Assembly (NCBI GenBank): GCA_000827325.1
Contig: KN832871.1
Coordinates: 1,488,001 to 1,552,000, forward strand
Source of the DNA: Oidiodendron maius Zn
Lineage: Eukaryota > Ascomycota > Leotiomycetes > Myxotrichaceae
DNA: 64,000 bases
Reading direction: 5' to 3'
Position numbers and translations under genes: made by a program. Of this stretch, positions 1-10,550 are shown piece after piece; the stretch's first letter is position 1, and the number at the start of each line of letters is the position of its first letter. The notes beneath the pieces were generated by a model. It made no database searches. It had not been told where the DNA came from and was given only the letters and a program-made list of their open reading frames with translations.

Positions 1-353
1 TAACTTTACAACACAATATAATTAAAGCTTCTAAATTGATGAGAACATTCGCTATACTGAGTTCTCTATTTTTACAGCTTTAGTTTTGTTTTAGGCTCGA
101 AATTGTGAAAGAAATCCCGATTGTAAATTTCACGTGTCCCATGAATTAGTGCACCCACTGGTGGGTTACCAGTAGGTGTCAGAATTGATGAACAATCGAA
201 AACTGCTACTAATATATAACTTTTCAACACAATAGAATATTAAATTTTTAAATAGGCAGAACTATTATTTACAGCTTCTATTATATTTATATTAACTTTT
301 TATACGTCTTAATCTTGCAGTTGTTGAAGTATTACACTTGCGAAACTTTTCGG
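1..353. other. AT-rich intergenic edge with an imperfect direct repeat
   Basis: No coding signal. Two related AT-rich stretches lie here, about 1-85 and 217-290. Both begin TAACTTTnCAACACAATA, where n is A or T, and both later contain a TTTACAGCTT-type string. The second copy is shorter. They could be a decayed duplication. I cannot assign them to any element. Confidence 0.4.
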
Positions 354-932
354 TTATTCCTCAATTCTGACAACCACTGGTGACCTAATGCAATAAAACG
401 AAATCCATGCGATAAACCTAATTCCTTCCTTGCTCCCGGTCACATGAGGCCAAATTTCCCTAGAAATCTCTTCATGATTCCAGGCTCCGTTTCGACATTC
501 GTACGTTGGTGGGCCCATATCTGGGAATTCGCTCCGCAGCCATCGATGCGTAATTGCTATTGACTCTGTCGGATTCTCATGGAAAGTTTTTTTGAGTGCA
601 GTTTCCATACGCTTACCCATTTTCTCATATTTCTGGCTCCCACCCTTCTGCCTCTTCACTCTTCTCCTCTTCCGGCTCTTCTTCTTCTGCCTATTGTCGA
701 ATGATTCTTCAAAGCCACTCTTGGTTCCTTGGGATGGTTTTCCGGTCTTAGGCGGTTGATCTTCCGCGGACATACTGGGAGGGGCCGGGGCATGGTATTT
801 GGTTTTTTCCACACTGTTCTGGAAAGGGCGGTCAGGAAGATTGTTTGACGAGGGACGAGGGGTCTGGGAAGGGTTCTCCTGAAGCTCCTCTCCTTCCCCG
901 TCCATCATGTCTTCTTCTTCCTCATCCACCAT
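354..932 (-). CDS. hypothetical charged protein, possibly the 3' exon of a longer gene
   Basis: I do not recognise this 192-residue frame. It starts with an acidic run (MVDEEEEDMMDGEGEE), then has a Pro/Ser-rich linker. A strongly basic patch of Lys/Arg lies near residues 84-96 and could be a nuclear localisation signal. The C-terminal third (about 120-192) looks more globular, with several Trp. Upstream of the ATG the frame stays open back to a good acceptor (TTTTCCCAG just before the codons for QQPAINRPARF), so an upstream exon is likely and the true start may lie beyond 970. The ATG used is the first in this exon. The low AT-rich context and lack of a known domain keep confidence moderate. 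Confidence 0.45.
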   Translation of the reverse strand: MVDEEEEDMMDGEGEELQENPSQTPRPSSNNLPDRPFQNSVEKTKYHAPAPPSMSAEDQPPKTGKPSQGTKSGFEESFDNRQKKKSRKRRRVKRQKGGSQKYEKMGKRMETALKKTFHENPTESIAITHRWLRSEFPDMGPPTYECRNGAWNHEEISREIWPHVTGSKEGIRFIAWISFYCIRSPVVVRIEE

Positions 933-1684
933 GGGAGAACGTTCCGCTAGTGGAAAGCGAGCTGGCCGGTTGATAGCCGGTTGCTGGGAAAAGGAAAGGC
1001 GAGCTTAAAGATATAACAACTAATTCAACCACCCTTTTTGACCCTATATTGCATATACAGTATCACCGGAGTGATACAAACACTTAACAAGAGCTTCAAG
1101 TCCCGTTAGTTAACGAGAGCTCCGATAATCGATTCGTGGGTCCTTTCGGTAACTGTCTGCGCTCTGTATGTCCAATACCGTCTAGTGAAAATTTTTCATA
1201 CACCCCAGAGGTGTCCTATCGTACAATCTAGGCAACCGGTTCAATAAGTTTAATTGATTGATTCTGCAGTTGTATCAAGGGCCTGCTCCCTAGACAGGCA
1301 GATCGTATATCGGATGGTACCTATTTTGATGGTAGTCCTCTGTTCTGGTGTTGTGCCGTACGGTCGCACGGTCGCAATCAGGGCGCCACCCCTTCGTACG
1401 ATCGTAACAACACAACAACTCAGCTCCATAGAATGCGCTGGTCTCCCGTTGGCTCTAGAGCAGTAGAACTGACCCTAGGTTTGTAGCCAGCACCACGTAC
1501 AGGTGGGAGTTCGACTTTGCTGGCCCTAGTGTTTTGGTGTTTTCGGCTAAAATGCACCCTGGTGAGGCATGCACGTGCGATGATGACTAATGATCGGCTA
1601 ATCTCTTAGCGCGCACTTTTCGTTATCCAAAACTTTCCCTTTCGTAAATTTCAATAACTCCAGCTCCTCAAACTCTACCGCAAC
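933..1684 (+). promoter_or_regulatory. intergenic region and RPL12 promoter
   Basis: No supported gene. The last 150 bases before the RPL12 start hold a GCACGTGC palindrome near 1570 and short pyrimidine stretches, as often seen upstream of fungal ribosomal protein genes. The binding factor is an inference. Confidence 0.4.
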
Positions 1685-2393
<709 letters not shown>

Positions 2394-3621
2394 ATGGTGT
2401 CTCTCTTATCAATTGTATCCTGGGGTCCATGCTTCGCATAGGATTTGCAAGCAATGGCATTTCATCAACTAAGGTTCCCTCTGTTCTTACTGTGATCATA
2501 CCCCTTGATATCTGTTCCACTTGCCAAACACTCTGGCCCTTACCTCCCTTCCCTCGCGGGTCGGCTCAATCCATGGTATAGGCCTATTTTTGGAATGCAA
2601 GGAGATTGAGTCTCGTCCGATTACTCACCGCAGCATCTTATCCTTCGGGCGTGGGTGCTGAGGTCCATATCTTTCCGGACAACATTCTCTAACCAGGATA
2701 GAGGCTCAGGTCTCTCTCATGAATATCTTTTGACCAAGACAATGATTCGTCACTTATCACGTAGGCATTGGATATCAATGTATTGCCGAGAACAGGGACG
2801 GTGCAAAAGGGGTAACGCTGGTACATAAAACTTCCCGCCCGTATACGGTATGACGAAAGCCCGGCGTATTATGTAGCCCTGCATCAATATGCGACCGAGT
2901 CTTTAGATGCCACGGGGCGGGTAACGATCGAGCGAACGCTGCGCTGAGTAAAAAGCGAAATCACGATAAATAGGACCCAAATACAAATCCAAACACAAAT
3001 ATGAGATACTTTTGCATTATGCGTGTGCCCACCCAACTTGAAGATGTTGGAAGGGAACTGTGCTGACGGTCAAATTGCTGGCATTGAATTTGGCGCTCCC
3101 TGCCAGCCTCAGCCCGCCCTCATTGGTCTGTATAGCGTGAGTGTCGATCCTCCTTGCCAACCCAACCTCTATCTTCGTGCTCCTTTCGAGACCTTTCCAT
3201 GAGCTTATAAATTTCCATTAGTTCCTTCTCTTCTTCTCTTCTCTCTCCTCACTCCCTCTCTCCCGCCTTGGAGGCGTACAGGCACCTGATCTTGAAACAC
3301 GAGCCGCCTCCTCTGCGATAAGCCGACCACCTCTCAAGGCTGCACCCCGACCAGGAACCCAATCCAATATCCGAGGCCTTGAGTTGCTCTAGATATACAT
3401 TGCAGACGAGCCAGGACGGATCTGGAGACCCACACTGTATTCTGTGGTGCCTTACGAGTAGAAATGAGCAACAGAGGAGACATCCTCCTCCTTCGTGCAG
3501 GTATTGGCACCACACGGAACTGATGAGTCTACGACGAGCCTCATTTCATGTTTTTGTTCTGTTCTTCAGCTGCTCTTCATATACCCATCTGCGTTGCACT
3601 TGAGGGTGCAGGGCAGTGATC
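2394..3621. other. intergenic region and OGT-like gene 5' region
   Basis: About 1.2 kb with no convincing gene. A pyrimidine-rich stretch (CTTCTCTTCTCTCTCC type) at about 3220-3265 suggests the promoter or 5' leader of the following gene. Several short frames overlap here, but none resembles a protein family. Confidence 0.45.
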
Positions 3622-6600
3622 ATGATTCCCCAACTTGCTCACCAGCCTCGACAACTCTCGCAGCAATTTGGCAACTCATCTTTCGCCGCCTCACCTTTCG
3701 AACCCCTACAGGATCCGAGGGACCAGAACCGGCTTGCACCTCTGCCATTCCGAAGCCCAAGGAGTGCTACGTTCGCATCCTCGCCCATTCGCCCATACCC
3801 AGTTGAGGGGCATAGCTCTCGAGACGCTCTTTCTGTGACCCGTTCGAACCAGTCATTTGCCGGGCAATACAATGATTCGGCGGAACACATGCTGCGGCGG
3901 AAAACACCAAACGGCACACTAGCTGCTGGCTATGATGGAACACCAATCCAATGGCCGGGCAAGGTACCAGCGCTGAAGCATGTCGTGTTGCCAATGTCTG
4001 CTGTACCTTCAAATCAGCAGGCGATATCGTCGAGCACTACGCCAATTGAGCACCGAGCCCGACAGAGATCCAACAGCGTGGGTTGGAATAACCATCAACA
4101 GAGTATTGGTTCTGGGAGTACAAACGGGGCCATGCGTATGAATAGTGACCCTGGCAACTGGACATATTTTCCGCCGCAATCTCGTCCGCCGCCGAACGTC
4201 CTGGATCACTTATCAATGCAGCAAGCTACTACTTTCTATCCCAATAATGGCATGCAAGTTCCAACTGTGATACAACCTGGGTACCAAGCCTCGCCTGGCC
4301 CAACTGCGTCGAATGATGCTGGGCTGTACGGTCCATATTGGCCAGATGGGAGGTTTGTTCCATATAGGCCGGCAGCTTATCGTGGCCAGGGCCACCAACC
4401 AGGAGGCTATGGCTTGGATCTGAACCCCGTTTTTCAGCAACAAATCAGCTCTCCTGTGGATATGTTATCAGCAGTTCGACAAGGGACTTATAATCTTAAT
4501 TCTACCCCGCATATCAGAAGACCCTCTTTCCTTTCATTGGAGACTAGTTCAAATCAGAACGAATCTGGATTCGGGTTACCGAACCAGCATACCCAGCCGC
4601 AAGCTGCCCACGACATTTCTACCCCCACCATCTACATGTCTCCTATTGATGGATCTCGAACCCCGATAGCCCAGCCCAAAGGCAGGCCTAACGGCAACCA
4701 GTTCAAGGAAAAGACCCTCTCTTGGGCTCACAGCATTTATGTTGATCTTTTAGCCTTTTTGCATCAATCGAAGAAGGACAGCAGACAGTCAAGACACTCT
4801 CAGGGATTCAAACCAAAAGCCGCTATATATCCAAAACCCCCACGACAGCCTGCTTCGACCTTTGAGAGTTCTGATTGGTCGGGATCATACATTCCTGCAT
4901 CTGGAAATAATACAAATGGTGTGAGGCAGCATGCCGACACCATGTTTCCGAGCTCACGCCGGAGCAACTCGATCAATACATTTGGAACCTGGCATGGAAG
5001 CGCAGATTTTGGAGAAGGGAGGTACTCGAGATTCTCGAATCAAGACATGCCTCATTATGTGTCCCCTTTCCATTCTTCACTCCGCACTGCAGTCCCACCT
5101 ATGGGCAAAGCCAAAGAAGCCCTAGAAGTGCTCACTACTCTCTGTGAACAAAGCGGCTGGCTCTGGATTGACGGAATGTTACTAGGCGGGTGTTTAGCCT
5201 ATGGCCTAGAGGAGTATCACAAAGCTTTAGACTGGTACTCAAAAATCCTTGCTTTAGATAACAAGTGAGCCTCTTAATTTGTTGCCCTGGTCAAAACTAA
5301 CTATGTTATTAGACACGTTGAAGCTATGTCGAATCTAGCGGCCACCCTGCTGTGCCTGAACAGACGCGAAGAGGCTGAGCAACATTGGTTGCAATCAGTT
5401 AAACTTCGTCCAAACTACTTCGAAGCTGTAGAGCATCTTATCGGACTGTTGTGTGGTGATCATCGAAGCAACGAAGCGGTCAATATCATTGAATTCGTCG
5501 AACGCTCTCTTCGTTTGCCAAAGCAGCATGAAGAGTCTCATGACTATTTCAGTGAGACATCCAGCAACGCAGATCGAGAATCCTGTGGCTCGTTAAGTGT
5601 GTCGTCTGATAAGATGGCACTCGATTACGATGGCGATGACAAGATAATAAGATCACCTCAAAGCCGAGAAGTAGAGGATGGCTTCACACAGGCCGGGTTT
5701 GGCTCCAGCGGTTTCTCTGTGCCTGGCTCTGACAATGGCCGGATCCTTGCGCTTATCCATGCGAAGGGAAACATGCTCTATGCCCTGGGAGATGTTGATG
5801 GCGCATCAAAGGCATTTGAAGATGCAGTGTTGATCAGTGCTGGTAGAATTCACCATGGCATTCAACGACTCATTAAAGACATTATCAACGTTCTATCCGT
5901 GGATGGACTGCATTCTTCAAGCCCGAGCTTCAGATCGCATTTGCCAAATCCTCCGCCACCTTTACTTCTGCCTCCGGACAAAGCCGTGCAAACTGCTAAG
6001 TTGGTATTCGCCAAAAGCGGTGATCTCCCTGGCCTCCGTCATGTGCCCGAGGGCCTTGCCAAAAGAGCTGCAATCTCCACCACGAGCAATTCACTGCTAT
6101 CTCTTGCCAAAATTTTTCAGGATTCGATGTCGAACAGCAATTGTGCGCAAAGAATATCAAGAATGCCCACAGGTGTGGGAGATATTCTCGCACTCTACTA
6201 TCTCTCACTCTCACTCCAGCCAAGTCCATCCACTGCTAATAATGTCGGAATCCTACTCGCAAGCGTACAACAACCAGCTTCTCATCGCCCGGTCATATCA
6301 AGAGAAGCCTCCTCGTATCCTTCTATACCTGGGGTTGTTCCAGGGAGTGGTGTCGCATTGGCACTGGCATACTATAATTATGGCCTCAATCTGGATTCCA
6401 GGCATGCACACCTGTACACAAACCTTGGAAGTCTTTTGAAGGATATTGGGCAGCTCAATGCTGCAATCAAAATGTACGAACAAGCAGTGAGCTGTGATAG
6501 CTCATTCGACATTGCCCTTGCCAATTTGGCAAATGCTGTAAAGGACCAAGGCCGAACAAATGAGGCAATCACATACTATAGACGTGCCGTGGCATCGAGT

Positions 6601-8677
6601 CCGGACTTTGCGGAAGCTGTATGTGGTCTTGCAAATGCTTTGAATTCTGTGTGTGATTGGACTGGACGAGGAGGTGTTATACTCGACGGTGGTCGACAAG
6701 ATCGGTGGCATGTCGACGATGCAGGAATGATCACCCGGGCTAGCGGGAGTGGGAGTGGCTGGATGAAGCGTGTCGTTGATATCGTCGGAAAACAATTGAA
6801 GGACGGCGCATCTTGGGGCCGCGGCATCCTTCGAGATCAAGCCTTTCACCAGTTCCTTCAGCAAATAGAAGCAGCCGATACTGGAAGTCGGTGGCCTCCC
6901 GAGAAAAGAGCAAATATGCAAGCAACTTTAGGTACATGGATCGGGCACCGTTGGGAAGGCGCAAGAGTAGTTCGACTTGTTGAGCGTGCCATCAAACGAG
7001 CGCTACATCGATGGTACCATGATAGACATATCCAAAAGAAACACCTTCCTGCATCATGCTATCGCCGACCACAGCTCCCCACCAGCATTACTGTTCCATC
7101 TGCGCCAACAGTCCTCCCTTTTCACACCTTTACATGTCCGTTGCCTGCAAAAGATATCCGTATGATATCCCAGCGCAATGCATTTAGGATATCGTGCTCG
7201 ACACTCAAGGCGCCTTGGATGCAAGGGACAGTCTTTCCACCACCTTCTCCTCCAACACCGCATCTCAATGTGGGATATGTATCTTCCGACTTTAATAACC
7301 ATCCCTTGGCTCATTTGTAAGCACTCATTTAAAACTGACCTTATTTGTGATAAAGTATTAACACCAGCTGACAGGATGCAATCGGTCTTTGGGCTCCATG
7401 ATCCCAGTCGCGCAAAGGCCTTTTGTTATGCGACAACTGCTAGCGACAACTCTGTTCACAGACAGCAGATCGAACGGGAGGCACCAGTATTTCGAGATGT
7501 GAACACTTGGTCTGCTGATCGGCTAGTACAACAAATTGTCCAGGACGAGATTCATATCCTCGTGAACCTCAATGGCTACACCAGGGGAGCTAGAAATGAA
7601 GTTTTTGCTGCTCGTCCTGCCCCTATTCAAATGTCTTTCATGGGGTTTGCAGGCACATTGGGAGCGGAATGGTGCGATTATCTCCTCGCGGACACAACTG
7701 CCATCCCGCCTGATACTCTGCGGCCAAGGAGACGCAATCTTGACCTAGAAGATCAATTAATTGATCAGCAATCTTTCGAAGACGATAATTGGGTGTATTC
7801 GGAAAATATCATCTTTTGCCGTGATACATTCTTCTGCTGCGACCATGCCAAATCAGAGCCACGTGAAAATCAAGTCTCTTGGGAAGAGGAGCAATCTAGG
7901 AGATGGGATATGAGAAAGGAGCTGTTTCCGAGCTTAGCTGATGATGCTATCATTCTAGGCAATTTTAATCAGTTATATAAGGTCAGTTGTGCCAAAATCC
8001 CTCCGACTTCTGACTTGCTTAAATACTTACCCATCCTTAAGATTGAGCCAACCACATTCCGAACTTGGCTACGGATCCTGGATAAGGTTCCTAAGGCAAT
8101 TCTATGGCTACTTCGGTTTCCTGACCTGGGCGAGGCCAATCTGAAGCGAACTGCTAGGGAGTGGGCCGGCGAGAGTGTAGCATCCCGCATTTGGTTTACC
8201 GATGTGGCACCGAAGCATCAACACATATCAAGAGCCCGTGTCTGCGATCTATTTCTAGATACACCGGAATGTAATGCGCATACAACAGCAGCGGACGTGC
8301 TGTGGTCAAGCACGCCGCTTCTAACGCTTCCCCGATATAAGTACAAGATGTGTTCTCGGATGGCGGCGTCGATTCTCAAAGGTGCACTCCCAAAGAACGA
8401 AGAGGGCAATAGGGCCGCGGCTGAACTGATTGCGGAGGACGACGAGCAATATGAGGAGTTTGCGATAAAGCTTGCAAGCGGACTTTCATATAGGATAAAC
8501 TCCTCCGGTCGAGGAGAAGGCGTTGGGCGTCTCTCTGAGCTTCGAAAGGTGTTATATGATAGTAGATGGACATGTGCACTCTTCGATACAAAGAGATGGG
8601 TAACGGATCTGGAGTCTGCTTACGAGGAAGCGTGGCGGCGATGGGTGGCGAACGACGGCGGTGATATTTATTTGTGA
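3622..8677 (+). CDS. OGT: TPR-containing O-GlcNAc transferase (GT41 family)
   Basis: Predicted to transfer GlcNAc from UDP-GlcNAc to Ser/Thr of nuclear and cytosolic proteins. Four exons (3622-5264, 5313-7316, 7375-7981, 8042-8677) join in frame to 1629 residues. The N-terminal half is a Ser/Pro/Gln-rich, probably disordered region. TPR repeats follow, including YTNLGSLLKDIGQLNAAIKM and LANLANAVKDQGRTNEAITY. The catalytic part then begins at YVSSDFNNHPLAHLM. By alignment from memory, His1211 (in NNHP) matches human His498, and Lys1418 (in NFNQLYK) matches human Lys842. HTTAADVLWSSTP near residue 1498 matches the nucleotide-binding loop. The protein is longer than animal OGT because of the N-terminal extension. 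The first ATG is chosen because a GTG lies just upstream. Budding yeast lacks this family. The substrates here are unknown. Confidence 0.9.
7982..8041 (+). other. 60-nt in-frame intron after the catalytic lysine of the OGT-like gene
   Basis: GTCAGT donor and CTTAAG acceptor. The intron contains no stop in frame. Removing it restores the family junction NFNQLYK-IEPTTF. If retained it would add 20 residues (VSCAKIPP...LPILK) directly after the catalytic Lys. Confidence 0.75.
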
Positions 8678-9398
8678 CCTTGGCGCAATTGTATTCAAAT
8701 AGACCCAAGTTGGTTTATGGATCGGCGTGCGCAGTGGCGATGGAGTAACTTCAGGATGGGCGGTGGGCTGGATATCAAAGATAGGCAGGATATGGACTTT
8801 GGGAGGCGCATGGTGTCTGTTTTTTTTTTTGTGACAAGTGCTGATAATACCAGGCTAGATAGCGCTCGTCAAAAGGATACCCATGTCTGTTGTTGAGAAA
8901 GAAAGCGCAAGCAATCAATTCGACAGTCGAAGGCATTTTGAGTCCGACAGGATTAACAAACTCCTATTCCCAATATCCTCAGAATGAGTTCATTCTGTGA
9001 AGCCCAGCAGATGTTTCTAAATGGTACGCGTTGTTAAGATCTCACAGCATGTCATATTGCGATCCAGGATAGGGAAGCCATTACTGAAGGTAATTGGTTA
9101 TATTGTATTATGTAGCGGACGCAAGTACAGAGAGGTCAATAGCATGTAAGGCACAGCTCTCCGACGAGGTGGGGGTATCTGGCTAAGTAAATGTACAAGG
9201 TATTAACGACATTTTCCTGCGACCATAGAGAGATAGGAGAGGCATTGATCATAATCAACTCCAGCGAGCCCGCATTTCCTGTCCCAATCCTGGGACCCAG
9301 TGCATCCACATGATGATTATAAGTCAACAAGCAAAACAAAAAACGCCCCTTTTCTGACATATCCGTTCCATCGCTCAAACACAAACTCCAAATGTCCT
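8678..9398. other. convergent intergenic region
   Basis: About 720 bases between the 3' ends of the OGT-like gene and flbD. It holds a T-run at about 8819-8832 and no supported gene. It is presumably two 3' UTRs. Confidence 0.5.
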
Positions 9399-10364
9399 TT
9401 AACCTAGGAGCGAGGACAGATTCATCCTCGAATCTCGCTCGCCCTGCAGCTCTAACTGCTCCTGCCGGTTCGACCTTGCTGTCAGCTGCAGTGGTGGGAG
9501 CTGAAGCGGGGTCGGAGGGGCTGTAGGTAACTGTGCTCTAGAATGATGGATGGTCTCTTGTGGAGAGTAGATGTTGGCCTGCGTGTTGCTAGGTCGCTGA
9601 TACAGAGGCGAAAATGCGTGCGGGGTATTGTTCGAGTCCCTAGGTGCCTGATAGGCGTAAGAGTGTCCTTGACTATCGGCCTCCGGTGCAAAAGTATTCG
9701 CTCTGAATTGTGATCCTGGTAAGTTAGGCTTCCTACTGGTCGATCCTGAAGAGCCTTGGTAATGTAACTCGATCATGGGTGAGGTTGCGAGGCGGGGTGA
9801 AACTGAAAATGCAGAGCCATTATCAGAGACGAGGGATGGGGCACCGTCACAGGACTCGGGCTGTGAGGCCTCTGATACTGACGGCGAGGGAAGTGAGGCA
9901 TCACTGCCATGAGCCATGGTGTAGCCGGTGGATGGGACAATGAGGGGTTGGATTTCCGTGGGCCGGGGAAATGAGACTCGGTGAGATGGCTCATCAGAGG
10001 CGCCGGTATCTGGAGACGAGGCCCTCCGTCGGAGCACATGACGGCGTCGTCGATTCATACTACCATTCCACCAGTTCTTGACTGCATTATCGCTCCGACC
10101 ATTGAGTCTCCGGGCGATTTCGGCCCAACGCTTGCCCATCTCACCAACTAGACGCTCAATCAAGAGCCCCTCTTCTGGGCTAATAGGCTCATGATTGAGT
10201 GTAGGCTTGAGATTCTGATGGTATCGCTCTCGGCACTGCTTAGGAGATCGAGAGCCGATGAGGTGAGCTATTCTCACCCAATTCAGCGCGCCTTGAGTAT
10301 GAACAAGTTGAACCAAATAGGCGTCTTCCCCTTGTGACCACGGTCCTCGTCTGTGTGTCGCCAT
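9399..10364 (-). CDS. flbD: Myb-type conidiation regulator FlbD
   Basis: Two-repeat Myb DNA-binding transcription factor that in Aspergillus acts in the fluffy pathway leading to brlA activation and conidiophore development. It is one exon of 321 residues. Repeat 1 (about 6-53) runs from RRGPWSQGEDAYL to SPKQCRERYHQNLKP. Repeat 2 (about 59-107) runs from EPISPEEGLLIERLV to GRSDNAVKNWWNGSMNRRRR. Both keep the spaced Trp or Trp-like residues of Myb helices. The remaining two-thirds is a Ser/Pro/Gln-rich, probably activating or flexible tail ending NLSSLLG. The start is the only ATG before repeat 1. The very long gene-free block upstream (beyond 10365) suggests extensive regulation. That is inference from spacing only. 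Confidence 0.93.
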   Translation of the reverse strand: MATHRRGPWSQGEDAYLVQLVHTQGALNWVRIAHLIGSRSPKQCRERYHQNLKPTLNHEPISPEEGLLIERLVGEMGKRWAEIARRLNGRSDNAVKNWWNGSMNRRRRHVLRRRASSPDTGASDEPSHRVSFPRPTEIQPLIVPSTGYTMAHGSDASLPSPSVSEASQPESCDGAPSLVSDNGSAFSVSPRLATSPMIELHYQGSSGSTSRKPNLPGSQFRANTFAPEADSQGHSYAYQAPRDSNNTPHAFSPLYQRPSNTQANIYSPQETIHHSRAQLPTAPPTPLQLPPLQLTARSNRQEQLELQGERDSRMNLSSLLG

Positions 10365-10540
10365 GGGAAGTGCGATACTTAAAACTGCGGCGTCCGGTGT
10401 ATTTATAAACGTCTAAACGTAAGGAGGGGAAACAACACCCGGTGATATCTCTATCGTAGGATATCCGTGAGGCGTTGCTCGCAGCGCATCCGACGAAGAC
10501 TTCCCAAACAGTAGCTCGACCGAGGCGTGGCAGTTGCGAC

Positions 10541-10550
10541 TATAAATATA
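10541..10550 (-). promoter_or_regulatory. candidate TATA box for flbD
   Basis: TATAAATATA on the plus strand reads TATATTTATA on the minus strand, about 177 nt upstream of the flbD ATG. The position is plausible for a core promoter. A second TATAAATA on the minus strand at 10399-10406 is probably too close to the ATG. Confidence 0.3.

Noticed and set aside
1254-1466. 70-residue plus frame
   Set aside because: Short, no start context or homology; lies in the RPL12 upstream region.
3840-3860. tRNA B-box-like GGTTCGAAC on the minus strand
   Set aside because: Inside the OGT coding exon, with no A box or cloverleaf around it. The same holds for GTTCGAA strings near 40967 and 56989.
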